The position numbers and the translations under genes were made by a program. A stretch of DNA of 64,000 bases from DASRAP01 sp035277145 (GTDB lineage Bacteria > Gemmatimonadota > Gemmatimonadetes > Gemmatimonadales > Gemmatimonadaceae), in contig DATELA010000054.1 of assembly GCA_035277145.1 (NCBI GenBank), forward strand, positions 1 through 64,000, in the 5' to 3' direction. Shown here piece after piece: positions 1 to 8,311 of the stretch. The notes under the pieces are model-generated. The model saw nothing but the letters and a program-made list of their open reading frames with translations. It did not search any database and had not been told where the DNA came from. The stretch's first letter is position 1. Each line of letters begins with the position of its first letter.

Positions 1-391
1 GGTCGCACTGGAAGATGAACGTGCCTTTTCCGAATGAGAGTTCGATGTCTTTCGTCTGACCCGGTAACTGCAGCATGTCGCTGACGGGTGGCAGCGCTTG
101 TTTGCCTGGGTTGGAGTCCGCAGGAAAGTTCACGTTGTGCACGCCGGTCACGAGCGTGAAGCGCACGACGTCGCCTTCATTTGCCTCAATCGCATTTGGC
201 GTAAAGAAGTTGCCGGCTTCGGACGTTGTCATCTGCACGGTGATGACTTTGCATGTCGCGCACGGCGCCGCTTTCCCGCCCGGCGTGGACTGTGAGGACG
301 AAGCCGGCGTTTGAGGTTTTTCCGTACACGCGACGATAAGCGCGCAAATGCCGAGCGCCGCGATCGATCTCAACGTTGGACGAACAGTCAT
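1..391 (-). CDS. Cupredoxin-domain lipoprotein (3' end outside window)
   Basis: Reading leftwards from an ATG at 389-391, the first 130 residues are visible and the C-terminus lies beyond the window. The protein opens with a short basic stretch and a hydrophobic segment ending LIVAC, a lipobox, so it is probably a periplasmic-facing lipoprotein. After a Ser/Pro/Gly-rich linker comes a CxxC pair (CATC, about residues 45-48) and then a beta-rich section with VHNVNFP and FIFQCD, which fit the first copper His and the Cys-containing copper loop of plastocyanin/azurin-type cupredoxins. It is the last gene of the nosZ operon, 12 bases after nosY, so a role as electron donor or copper carrier for N2O reductase is reasonable. 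The fold is well supported; the partner is inferred. Confidence 0.75.
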   Translation of the reverse strand, partial: MTVRPTLRSIAALGICALIVACTEKPQTPASSSQSTPGGKAAPCATCKVITVQMTTSEAGNFFTPNAIEANEGDVVRFTLVTGVHNVNFPADSNPGKQALPPVSDMLQLPGQTKDIELSFGKGTFIFQCD

Positions 392-403
392 TGAAGTAGA
401 GTC

Positions 404-1192
404 TCAGAAGTCGCGCAACTTGAACCGGCGCGCGGCGAGCGCGAGAGGCGCCGCGCACCACAGCATGAGCACAACGGATGCAACCGCCAGCCCCGGTACA
501 CTGCCGAACGCGCGCGTAAACACCGCGCCCGTGTAACCCATCAGAGCGGCAGCGTCGAGCTGCGTGAGCACCACGACGCGGCCGAGGTCGACTGGGTTAG
601 CCATCATCATCGCCAGCATCGGCCGCTCGAGCGGCCACGCGGAAAACGCTGCTGCGACGGCAAGCACGACGCCGTCATATACGATTGTTGCAAGCAGCCA
701 CGCGCCGATCGCGAGACCAACACCCTTCAGGCGGTCATCGGTTCGCAACGCAATCCAGGTTGCGATGCCGCCGAAGACGAGTGACAACGACACGCCACAA
801 ACAAGGAGCGCGATGACAACACCCAGTGACGCGCCCGCGCGCAGATGCAGCGCGAACGGAACGGCTGTTCCTGCGATGAACGCGCCCGCGAGCGGAATGA
901 CCAGTCCGAGATACAGCCCGAGAAACAACCGCGTGCGTGACACCGGTTGCGCGAGCAACAACTCCACAAACTCACGCGACGCATACACGTGGATCACGCC
1001 GAACACCACCGACACCAACGGCACGACCAACAGAACCACATTGAGGACGCTGAGCACCACCTGCGGCCCCGTACCTCCAAACCAGAACAATCCTTCCGTC
1101 ACCAGGAAGAACGCGGCTGCATAGGTCCCGATCCACGGGTTACGCGACAAATCGCGGAGGCCTGCGCGAAGCACGACGCTCACCGTTTTCAT
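404..1192 (-). CDS. nosY: NosY, ABC transporter permease for NosZ maturation
   Basis: A 262-residue integral membrane protein with about six hydrophobic segments, the usual size and layout of NosY. With NosF and NosD it forms the NosDFY complex needed to build the CuZ centre of N2O reductase. The start chosen is MKTVSVVLRAG, whose ATG (1190-1192) overlaps the nosF stop by four bases; longer in-frame starts would lie inside nosF and are rejected. The N-terminal RDLSRNPWI and the motif LLAQPVSR in the cytoplasmic loop are typical of this ABC-2 permease family. Translation is probably coupled to nosF. Confidence 0.9.
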   Translation of the reverse strand: MKTVSVVLRAGLRDLSRNPWIGTYAAAFFLVTEGLFWFGGTGPQVVLSVLNVVLLVVPLVSVVFGVIHVYASREFVELLLAQPVSRTRLFLGLYLGLVIPLAGAFIAGTAVPFALHLRAGASLGVVIALLVCGVSLSLVFGGIATWIALRTDDRLKGVGLAIGAWLLATIVYDGVVLAVAAAFSAWPLERPMLAMMMANPVDLGRVVVLTQLDAAALMGYTGAVFTRAFGSVPGLAVASVVLMLWCAAPLALAARRFKLRDF

Positions 1193-1974
1193 GCGCCCGC
1201 CGTTTGCAGTGCGCACGTCGCGTTCGCTGTCGTCGCGACATCGTGCTCCACATCGCGCGACGGTCGTACCGATGCGCGCGTGCGCAAGAGTGACGCGATC
1301 GCGGCCTCGAGGCCCGTTTCTCGCGTTTGCGCAAGTAGCGCGTCGACGGACCCGGCGAACTGCAACGATCCGTCGCACAAGAACGCGATGTCATCCGCGA
1401 GCTCTTCAAGCTCCGCGAGAATGTGCGACGTGATCAGCACCGTGCGCCCTTCGTCGCGAACGCGCGCGATCTTGTCCTTGAGCGCTCGGCTCGCAACGGG
1501 GTCCAGGCCGGCCGTCGGCTCATCGAGCACGACGATCTGTGGCCGGAACAGGAACGCGATCACGGCATTCACCTTTTGGCGCGTGCCGCCTGACAATGCG
1601 CCGAGCGTCTTATCGAACTCGGTGTGCAATCCGAAGGCGGCAATGAGTTCGTCATCGACATCGGCACCGGGCCGGAGCGCACGCATCAACTCGATGATGT
1701 CACGCACGCAAAGGTTGTCGGGGAAGCGCGCGATCTGTGGCATGTAGCCGATCGCTCGCCGGTAGTCACCTTCCCCGTCCACCATCGATCCATCGCACCA
1801 CACGGCTCCCGCGTCGGCGCGCGACAGCCCGAGCAGAATCTTGATCAGCGTCGTTTTGCCGGAGCCGTTCGGTCCAACGAGCCCGGTGACCGTTCCCGGG
1901 CGCACGTCCAACGACACACCGGTGAGAACGTCGCGCGCGCCGTAGCGCTTGCGAATGTGTGAGAATGCAATCAT
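1189..1974 (-). CDS. nosF: NosF, ABC transporter ATPase for NosZ maturation
   Basis: A 261-residue ATPase with Walker A GPNGSGKTT near residue 35, signature LSGGTRQKV and Walker B VVLDEPTAGLD, followed by the switch His in LITSHIL. It powers the NosDFY complex at the inner membrane. The LSGGTRQK form of the signature motif is characteristic of NosF. The ATG overlaps the nosD stop and its own stop overlaps the nosY start, so the three are translationally coupled. The C-terminal tail of about 40 residues after the ATPase core is less conserved. No key residue is missing. Confidence 0.93.
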   Translation of the reverse strand: MIAFSHIRKRYGARDVLTGVSLDVRPGTVTGLVGPNGSGKTTLIKILLGLSRADAGAVWCDGSMVDGEGDYRRAIGYMPQIARFPDNLCVRDIIELMRALRPGADVDDELIAAFGLHTEFDKTLGALSGGTRQKVNAVIAFLFRPQIVVLDEPTAGLDPVASRALKDKIARVRDEGRTVLITSHILAELEELADDIAFLCDGSLQFAGSVDALLAQTRETGLEAAIASLLRTRASVRPSRDVEHDVATTANATCALQTAGA

Positions 1975-3209
1975 CGCGGCGATTTCATGAGCGGACGCGC
2001 GTCTGCAAGCGCGGCCGGTGTAAGGACGGGGAGTACGCGCTCCGCGGCGTCGAGAATCGACACGAACGGACTGCGAAGCAGCGCGAGCGCTTCGGGATGT
2101 TGTTCAACGACCAATGCAAAGAGGCGCACCGGACGGAATGGCACATCGCCGACGCCGTCGCGGTTCAAATCGTAGCCGCGGTACGCGTCCCACCAGTTTC
2201 CGTCGAACGTCGAATTCGCCGAGCGTGAGTTGGTCGCAACATCAAATGCGTTGCCAGCAAACCGATTGCCGGTGAAGCGATTCCCTTCGGCGTCGGCGAG
2301 AACGCGCGCGGCCCATCCGTTGCGCAGAAAATCATTATCGCGCACCGCGAGCCGCGACGATCCCTCGAGATACAGGCCTGTCGAGTTGGCGCCGAAGTGA
2401 TTGCGTGCGATGTCCCCGCCCAGGATCTCTTTCAGCAGGAGACCGTACGCCGCGCCGCCCACGGCACCAGTGAACCGATTTCCCACGATCGCGACATCGC
2501 GGCTGTACATCACCGCAACACCAGAGTGGTTGTCACGAAAGTCGTTGGTCTCGTAACGGCACGAGTCCGAGTACATGAAGTGCAAACCGTAGCGCTGGTT
2601 GCGCTCGCTCACGTTGCCGCGCGTGATGCCGTGCCGCGAAAACTCGAAGTAGATCCCGTCGCGATGGCCGGCCACGCGGTTGCGCTCAACGATCGTGCTC
2701 GGCGAATTCCACAAGTGAATGCCGTTGCCGCTCGTCGTCTGCGACGTGCCGTGCGCGGCGAGATCGTTGTCGCGCACCACGCACGACATTGCGCGTTCGA
2801 GGTAGATGCCAAAGAGGTTGTCGCGAAAACGATTGCCGTCAATGACACACCGTCGCGCATTGCGCACACGCAACGCCGCGCGGTCTTCGAGGTTCGACAC
2901 GCCGGTGCGCGTGAGCACGAGTCCGCGAACGGTGACGTCGTCTGCTTCAACGATCAGCACCGCGCGCGCGCCTTCGCCGTCGAGCACGGGCCAGTTGTCA
3001 CCGACGATGGTAATTCCCGGTGTGCGCACGTGAATGGTGGGCTCTCGATACGTGCCCGCGCGAATGACTATGCGATCACCCGGCTTCGCAATAGCGAGTG
3101 CATCGGCGACGGTGCGCACATTCCCACGCGCATCGACGATGATGTCCGCCGCGCGCGCGACCAGCGGGCACAGTACGGCGAACGCGACAGATAACACGCG
3201 CACGATCAT
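1971..3209 (-). CDS. nosD: NosD, periplasmic beta-helix copper-assembly protein
   Basis: A 412-residue exported protein. The start is placed at MIVRVLSVAF (ATG 3207-3209), giving a signal peptide ending in VARA before ADIIVDARG; this ATG overlaps the stop of the preceding gene, and longer starts add an implausible Arg-rich extension. The body consists of repeated turns rich in N, G and D (ERNRVAGHRDGIYFE, YSDSCRYETNDF and similar), the right-handed parallel beta-helix of the NosD/CASH family. It delivers or receives copper for NosZ in the periplasm. Context between the nosL fusion and nosF confirms it. Confidence 0.92.
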   Translation of the reverse strand: MIVRVLSVAFAVLCPLVARAADIIVDARGNVRTVADALAIAKPGDRIVIRAGTYREPTIHVRTPGITIVGDNWPVLDGEGARAVLIVEADDVTVRGLVLTRTGVSNLEDRAALRVRNARRCVIDGNRFRDNLFGIYLERAMSCVVRDNDLAAHGTSQTTSGNGIHLWNSPSTIVERNRVAGHRDGIYFEFSRHGITRGNVSERNQRYGLHFMYSDSCRYETNDFRDNHSGVAVMYSRDVAIVGNRFTGAVGGAAYGLLLKEILGGDIARNHFGANSTGLYLEGSSRLAVRDNDFLRNGWAARVLADAEGNRFTGNRFAGNAFDVATNSRSANSTFDGNWWDAYRGYDLNRDGVGDVPFRPVRLFALVVEQHPEALALLRSPFVSILDAAERVLPVLTPAALADARPLMKSPR

Positions 3210-4231
3210 TGGCCGCTGTGCGCGTGTGACGTCGTGTCGGCGACGATCTCGTTCCATGTCGAGATGCGTCCGCCGACCATGGCCCGCTGTTGCTCCGCCG
3301 ACTGCGCGTTCGCGAAACCAACGATGCCCTTCCCCATCGGACCGTTGATCAACACACCCGTCAGAAAACCTGCGCTATCCGCGCGAACGAACGTGCCTGG
3401 GTGCTGCAGGTCGATCACGTACACGTCGCGTACGGTTCCGGCGGGCGCTGTGCGCACCCAATTCGCGAGGCACTCCACCGAATCGAACTTGTATGCCCGC
3501 CCCGTCGTCGTGATTGCCTGACCGCCGTATCGCGCGTCGACAATCGTCATGCGGCAGTAGTCGCAGTTGTCTTCGCCGAGCACGACGGACTTCGGACCGG
3601 CCGGCGCACACGCCGCTGCTGCGGCGAGCGATACGGCGCCGATCATCGCGGCCGGAGCGCGACGCCGCACGAGCGTGACCACCAGCGCGCCGACAACCAG
3701 CGACGTTGCAAGGATAAGCAGCCACCCACCTGACGCCGGCCACGACGTCGCCGTGAAGTTCAGCAACTGCTTCGATCCAATGAGCGGCGGTTGATACGTC
3801 ATGCCAGGGATCTTGATGATCGCGGTTGGGCTCAGGTCGTGGCCGTAGTCGTATCCCCACTTCCAATAGTCGACGAGACCTGCGGTGCACACGCTCGCCA
3901 ACACAACCGTCCACGCGATGAACGGCCGCTTCCTTCCAAGCGCAGCAACGCCAAGCCCCGTGACAATGAGTGCGCCAAGGATCAGCGGCATCCATTTCAG
4001 TTCGGGGATCGCGTCGGGCTCGATCGTCTTCATACCGATGTAGTGATTGAGCCCGTTGATGCTTTGCAGATCACCTTCTTTGAATCCGCCGATCGCATCG
4101 ACGTGAATGAGCATGCCCAACCCTTCCGGGTACTGCGGCGCAATGAGCCCGATGCGCCACAGCGGGAGGGCGTACGCCGCGCTCATCAAGAGCGCGGCGA
4201 ACGCCACCGTGATTCGCACGTTGCGTGTCAC
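3206..4231 (-). CDS. nosL: Membrane protein fused to NosL copper chaperone
   Basis: A 341-residue protein starting at GTG 4229-4231, which has AAGGAG six bases upstream; the upstream ATG-initiated extension is Arg/Cys-rich and lies inside nosZ. Residues 1-190 carry about four membrane segments (8-26, 80-98, 104-122, 170-187) with a periplasmic-type loop between the first two. Residues 190-208 look like a complete lipoprotein signal, with RRR, a hydrophobic run and AAAAAC. Residues 209-341 are NosL, with the metal-binding DNCDYCRM at 221-228 (CxxCxM). NosL delivers Cu(I) to apo-NosZ. The first half resembles the small membrane protein often found beside clade II nosZ; its job is unknown. The fusion is unusual because the lipobox is internal; an internal Met at 196 could also start a separate NosL. 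Confidence 0.85.
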   Translation of the reverse strand: MTRNVRITVAFAALLMSAAYALPLWRIGLIAPQYPEGLGMLIHVDAIGGFKEGDLQSINGLNHYIGMKTIEPDAIPELKWMPLILGALIVTGLGVAALGRKRPFIAWTVVLASVCTAGLVDYWKWGYDYGHDLSPTAIIKIPGMTYQPPLIGSKQLLNFTATSWPASGGWLLILATSLVVGALVVTLVRRRAPAAMIGAVSLAAAAACAPAGPKSVVLGEDNCDYCRMTIVDARYGGQAITTTGRAYKFDSVECLANWVRTAPAGTVRDVYVIDLQHPGTFVRADSAGFLTGVLINGPMGKGIVGFANAQSAEQQRAMVGGRISTWNEIVADTTSHAHSGQ

Positions 4232-4241
4232 GGACAACTCC

Positions 4242-6242
4242 TTACTCGTTCCCACCGGGTTTCTGCTCGGCCGTTGGGCCTTTCGACAACGTGCCCGACA
4301 GCGCGACCGTGCTTCCCGCGGGTGACACCCGCACGTAGCCCTGCATTTCCTGGTGCAGCGCAGAGCAGAAGTCCGTGCAGTACATCGGATACACACCGAC
4401 CTTGGTCGGAATCCAGCGCAGTGTGCGCGTTTCGCCCGGCATGATCAACAGTTCGCCGTTGCGATTCCCCATGATCGCGAAACCGTGCGGGATGTCCCAA
4501 TCCTGCTCGAGGTTGGTGACGTGGAAGAGCACCGTGTCACCAAGCTTCACACCTTCGATATTGTCAGGCGCGAAGTGTGAGCGAATCGCCGTCATGCGCA
4601 CATGCACAACTTTGCCATCGCGGCTCACACCCGTTTCGCGTTCGGCGCGCGTAACGTGCGTGTTCTTGTTTTCCGCGAGTCGGTAGAACTTGACCTGACG
4701 ATCTTTGATCTTGGACGCGAGAATCGCCTGGCCATAGTGCGGCTCGCCTTCCGTCGGGAAGTCGAGCAACAACTTCATCTTGTCGCCGGTGTTGTCGTAG
4801 AGCTGCGCGCTTTGCGTGAGCTCTGGACCCGTCGGCAGATAGCGGTCTTTCGTGATCTTGTTCAGCGCCATCACGTACTTCGCGTTCGGCGCGCGCGTGC
4901 CGCCGCCGGGAATCATCAGGTGACCGATCGAATAGTACGTCGGCACACGATCCACGACTTCCCACGTGCCGAGCTTCCACTTGACGATTTCCGACGAGAT
5001 AAACATCGACGTGTAGGCGTAGCCCTTGCCGTCGAATTCGGTATGCAGCGGACCGAGGCCCGGGTTCTGCACTTCACCGGCGATTGTCGATTCGTACTTG
5101 AGCACCGGAATGCCATCGAGCTCGCCTTCGAACGCTTTGTCGGCGATGGCCTTTTGCATCTTCGTGAACGAGTGCACCGGAATGACCGACGCGAGTTTGC
5201 CGCCGGCGACGATGTACTCACCGCTCGGATCCACATCCGCGCCGTGCGGCGACTTCGGGGTGGGCAGGAAGTACATCGCGCCCGCGCAATCCGCGGCCGC
5301 GAGTTGAACGACCGATGTCAGCTTCTGACTGATCGCGGTGCGCGTGAACTCGTCTGTGTAGTTGTGCACGTACTCGGCGGGTGCGTTCTTGCCCTTGCCA
5401 CCTTTCACGCACACTTCGAGCGCTTTCCAGTTCACCGCGGCGACGAAGTCCTTGTCGTTCTGCGACGCGTTGACTTCGAGCAACGAGTTCTGTTGCTCCG
5501 AGTTGTACGTGCTGAGGAACATCCAGCCGTGGCTCGGGCCTTTGCCGGCGCGCGCGAGATCATAGTTGAAGCCGGGCACGATCATCTGGAACGACACGCG
5601 CATCTTGCCGGGTTCGTCAGCGCGAATGAACGAGATCTGTCCCTTGAAACGCTTTTTGAATTCGCTGATCGGGACGTCGGTGTTCGGAACCGGCACTGAG
5701 AATCGCGTTGACGCCACGACGTATTCAGTGTTTTCGGTGACGAACGGCGAGCCGTGGTTACCGCCCGCGTTGGGAATCTCGATGATCTCGTCGGTCTCCA
5801 TCCGCGTGAGATCCAGTCGCGCGATGCGCGGTGTGTTGTTGGCGTTGATGAAGAGCCAGCGTCCGTCATCTTCGCCGGCGCTTTGCGAGAGCGCCGGATG
5901 GTGCGTGTCATCCCACGGAACGAAGCCGTAGGATGTGTTCAGCATGCCTTTCGTTTCTTCGCTGTAGCCGTAACCGTTTTCCGGATATTGTGAGAACACC
6001 GGAATCGTTTTGAGGCGACGACCCGACGGCAGCGCGTACACGCTGACCTGCCCGTTGAAGCCGCCCGACAAAAACGCGTAGAACTCGTCGTACGTGCCAG
6101 GTGCCACGTAGACGCGTTGTGCGACGTCGCCACCAACAAGGTTCAACGAGCCTTGCCGCGACGCGCACGCATAACTGAGTGAGAACACCGTCGTCGCGAC
6201 CAGTCCGCCGACGACGATGCGTGAAGTGAAAGATCTGTTCAT
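4242..6242 (-). CDS. nosZ: Nitrous-oxide reductase, clade II type
   Basis: A 666-residue enzyme reducing N2O to N2 in the periplasm. The N-terminus is a Sec-type signal (hydrophobic residues 10-26, AC at 25-26) without a twin-arginine motif, which is the hallmark of clade II NosZ. The beta-propeller supplies CuZ histidines, visible as DDTHHP (114-115), NHG (163), SPHGADVD (333), H400 and H441. The C-terminal cupredoxin domain has the CuA ligands H586, C622, C626, H630 and M633 in CTDFCSALHQEM. All copper ligands needed for activity appear present. It leads the nos operon, 10 bases before the nosL fusion, with no nosR nearby, again as in clade II. Known Gemmatimonas isolates consume N2O with this enzyme type. 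Confidence 0.96.
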   Translation of the reverse strand: MNRSFTSRIVVGGLVATTVFSLSYACASRQGSLNLVGGDVAQRVYVAPGTYDEFYAFLSGGFNGQVSVYALPSGRRLKTIPVFSQYPENGYGYSEETKGMLNTSYGFVPWDDTHHPALSQSAGEDDGRWLFINANNTPRIARLDLTRMETDEIIEIPNAGGNHGSPFVTENTEYVVASTRFSVPVPNTDVPISEFKKRFKGQISFIRADEPGKMRVSFQMIVPGFNYDLARAGKGPSHGWMFLSTYNSEQQNSLLEVNASQNDKDFVAAVNWKALEVCVKGGKGKNAPAEYVHNYTDEFTRTAISQKLTSVVQLAAADCAGAMYFLPTPKSPHGADVDPSGEYIVAGGKLASVIPVHSFTKMQKAIADKAFEGELDGIPVLKYESTIAGEVQNPGLGPLHTEFDGKGYAYTSMFISSEIVKWKLGTWEVVDRVPTYYSIGHLMIPGGGTRAPNAKYVMALNKITKDRYLPTGPELTQSAQLYDNTGDKMKLLLDFPTEGEPHYGQAILASKIKDRQVKFYRLAENKNTHVTRAERETGVSRDGKVVHVRMTAIRSHFAPDNIEGVKLGDTVLFHVTNLEQDWDIPHGFAIMGNRNGELLIMPGETRTLRWIPTKVGVYPMYCTDFCSALHQEMQGYVRVSPAGSTVALSGTLSKGPTAEQKPGGNE

Positions 6243-6279
6243 ATGCGAGCTAACCTCGGGAGTACGGGAAGTCGGTCTT

Positions 6280-6302
6280 GTCGCGCCGCGATGCAGCGCG
6301 AC
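6280..6302. promoter_or_regulatory. Inverted repeat in the nosZ/nirK-like divergent promoter region
   Basis: The 216-base gap between nosZ and the divergent NirK-like gene must hold both promoters. It contains a perfect 7-base inverted repeat, GTCGCGC and GCGCGAC, separated by nine bases and about 40 bases upstream of the nosZ start. It could be an operator for a dimeric regulator, perhaps the NarL-type regulator nearby, or a chance GC-rich palindrome. No FNR/CRP-type TTGAT-N4-ATCAA site is visible in the gap. Confidence 0.25.
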
Positions 6303-6458
6303 GTGCCATCAGTCTCGTCCGCGTCAGCGAATCCCTCAGTCGGCGCGTTCCCGGGTGTGCCGTCAGCAAAACCCTTACAGGTTCCTCAGGCAGAACGCTC
6401 CTGCTCGCTTCGTCACCGTTTTCGCGATACCTATGTCGCACCGACACCGGAGAGAGGC

Positions 6459-7592
6459 ATGACCGCGAACCACGCGCCGCACCCACCGCGACTTTCGGAT
6501 TTGATCGTTGACGCAGAACAACCAACTCCGCGCCGTGCATTCCTGAGTCACGTCGGTTTGAGTCTGGTGGTAGGTGGCTCCGCGCTCGCGGCGTGCCAGC
6601 GCGACGCGGGGGATGCGTCACAGGGCGCCGCAGGAGCCGACACGGTGCGACGCGATCAGGCACTCGCTAATCCCAACAGCAGGCTCGACACCGCGCTACA
6701 CCGCGACATGGCGGTACCAGCGACAACCGCACCTACCGATGCCGCAAATCCCGCATTCCAGCGCTACAACCCCGCCCTCCCGCCACTCAGCGGCGAGAGA
6801 ACGCTACGACTCAATTGGCGCACACAGGAAACCAACGTGCGCATTTCGGCGGACACGGTCGTCGCGGCGTGGACGTTCGAACAATCACTGCCCGGCCCCA
6901 TCGTGCATTGCCGCGTCGGCGATACAGTCGAGTTCACACTGACGAATGATTCAGCGATGCCGCACTCGATGGATTTTCACGCAGCGCAAATCGATCCCAA
7001 AGCTGCATTTCGGTCTGTCGGTCGCGGTCAGTCCGTGTCGTTCACGTTTCGGCCAAAGTGGGCAGGCGCGTTCATGTACCACTGCGGCACTGCGCCGGTG
7101 TTGATGCACATTGGCTCCGGCATGTATGGCGCCATCATCGTGTCGCCGGAACGGGCGTTACCGCCCGCGAAAGAGTTCGTGCTCGTGCAGAGCGAGTTCT
7201 ACCTCGGCGCACCGGCGGCCAATAACGTGCGGCCGTTCGACTATCAGAAGATGTTGAGCACGCTGCCCGACTTTGTCGCGTTCAATGGACGCCCGCTGCA
7301 ATACGTGAACGATCCCATTCGCGTACGTATGGGCGACCGTGTAAGACTGTGGGTGGTGAACTGCGGGCCGACGCATCCGTGCGCATTTCACGTCGTCGGC
7401 GAACAGTTCGATACGATGTACCTCGGCGCACCGCCGGGCACGCCGATCCGCGGCGTGCAAACGTGGGACGTCCCCGCCGGCGGCGGCATGTGTTTCGAAC
7501 TTGATTGCGACATCCGCGGTGAGTTCCCGTTTGTGAACCACGGATTCGGGCACGGACAGAAGGGCGCGATCGGGTTTCTCGTGGTGGAATGA
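6459..7592 (+). CDS. NirK-like two-domain copper oxidoreductase
   Basis: A 377-residue exported protein. The start ATG 6459 follows GAGAGG; a longer in-frame start would add 72 non-homologous residues. The N-terminus has PRRAFL and a hydrophobic segment ending LAAC, a twin-arginine-like lipoprotein signal. Domain 1 carries the full NirK copper set: type 1 ligands H169, C209, H217 and M222, type 2 ligands H174 and H208, and catalytic Asp172 in HSMDFH. Domain 2 supplies a type 2 His at 311. The second catalytic His of classical NirK (His255 in the Achromobacter enzyme, in THVVFNG) aligns with Phe272 in PDFVAFNG. It may be a divergent nitrite reductase or another two-domain multicopper oxidase. 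Position beside nosZ favours a denitrification role. Confidence 0.7.
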   Translation: MTANHAPHPPRLSDLIVDAEQPTPRRAFLSHVGLSLVVGGSALAACQRDAGDASQGAAGADTVRRDQALANPNSRLDTALHRDMAVPATTAPTDAANPAFQRYNPALPPLSGERTLRLNWRTQETNVRISADTVVAAWTFEQSLPGPIVHCRVGDTVEFTLTNDSAMPHSMDFHAAQIDPKAAFRSVGRGQSVSFTFRPKWAGAFMYHCGTAPVLMHIGSGMYGAIIVSPERALPPAKEFVLVQSEFYLGAPAANNVRPFDYQKMLSTLPDFVAFNGRPLQYVNDPIRVRMGDRVRLWVVNCGPTHPCAFHVVGEQFDTMYLGAPPGTPIRGVQTWDVPAGGGMCFELDCDIRGEFPFVNHGFGHGQKGAIGFLVVE

Positions 7593-7594
7593 GG

Positions 7595-7629
7595 CTTTCC
7601 TCGCACTTCTCACTTCAACGTTCCCTTCC
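7595..7629. repeat. Single-arm copy of the 9.5-kb hairpin repeat
   Basis: This 35-base pyrimidine-rich stretch just after the NirK-like gene is nearly identical to the right arm of the hairpin at 9519-9605 (one base length difference). No matching left arm precedes it, so alone it cannot form the stem. It lies between two convergent genes. Confidence 0.7.
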
Positions 7630-7639
7630 GTCTTTTCAG

Positions 7640-8302
7640 CTAGTCCTTACTCAGTAGGCCCAACCGAAGGGCCAGCTTCACGTACTCAGCCCTGTGCGAC
7701 AGGCCGACCTTCTCCTGGATGCGCTGCTTGTACGTGTCGACTGTTTTCGGACTGATCGACAACTTTTCGCCGATCTCCGGCGCTGAGTAACCCTGCGCGA
7801 CGAACTTGAGAACATCTCGCTCGCGTTGCGTCAGGGATTCGAATCGTTCGCGCTCGGCCTGCGCGGGATCCTTGCGCTGTAATCCTTTCACCAGCAGGCG
7901 CGACGCGTTCGGACTCACGTACGCATCGCCATGCGCGATCGCGCGTACGGCGGACACGAGCTCGCGATCAGCGACGCTCTTCACCAGGAATCCCGCTGCA
8001 CCGGCCTCGAGCAGCGGCAGCAGGTACTCGTCCTCCGTGTGCATCGTGAGAACGAGAATCTTCACACCATTCCCCTTCGCGAGAATCTCCTTCGTCGCGC
8101 CGAGGCCGTCGAGCTCCGGCATTGAGAGATCCATCACCACAACGTCGGGTTTGACGCGATCAACGACTGCGATGGCTTCGCGGCCGTTCGTCGCCTCACC
8201 TACCACGCTGATGTCCTTGGCCGTTCCCAATACTGCCTTCAGACCGGCACGGACCACGGTGTGATCGTCTGCGAGGACGACCCTGATGACGTCTCCTGGC
8301 AT
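7640..8302 (-). CDS. NarL/FixJ-family response regulator
   Basis: A 220-residue two-domain regulator. The receiver (1-120) has the acidic pair DD at 12-13, phospho-acceptor Asp58 in VVVMDLSMP, Thr in LVLTMHT and Lys in FLVKS. The C-terminal LuxR-type helix-turn-helix (about 150-215) reads LTQRERDVLKFVAQGYS followed by ISPKTVDTYK. It follows the histidine kinase gene by nine bases on the same strand, so the pair is a two-component system. Nearby nosZ and the NirK-like gene suggest, but do not prove, that it senses a respiratory signal. Confidence 0.93.
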   Translation of the reverse strand: MPGDVIRVVLADDHTVVRAGLKAVLGTAKDISVVGEATNGREAIAVVDRVKPDVVVMDLSMPELDGLGATKEILAKGNGVKILVLTMHTEDEYLLPLLEAGAAGFLVKSVADRELVSAVRAIAHGDAYVSPNASRLLVKGLQRKDPAQAERERFESLTQRERDVLKFVAQGYSAPEIGEKLSISPKTVDTYKQRIQEKVGLSHRAEYVKLALRLGLLSKD

Positions 8303-8311
8303 GGGCGAATT

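Noticed and set aside
4602..5699. 365-codon frame antisense to nosZ
   Set aside because: Shadow of a strongly identified gene.
6243..6458. FNR/CRP-type box in the nosZ/nirK gap
   Set aside because: No TTGAT-N4-ATCAA or close variant seen; only the GC palindrome is reported.
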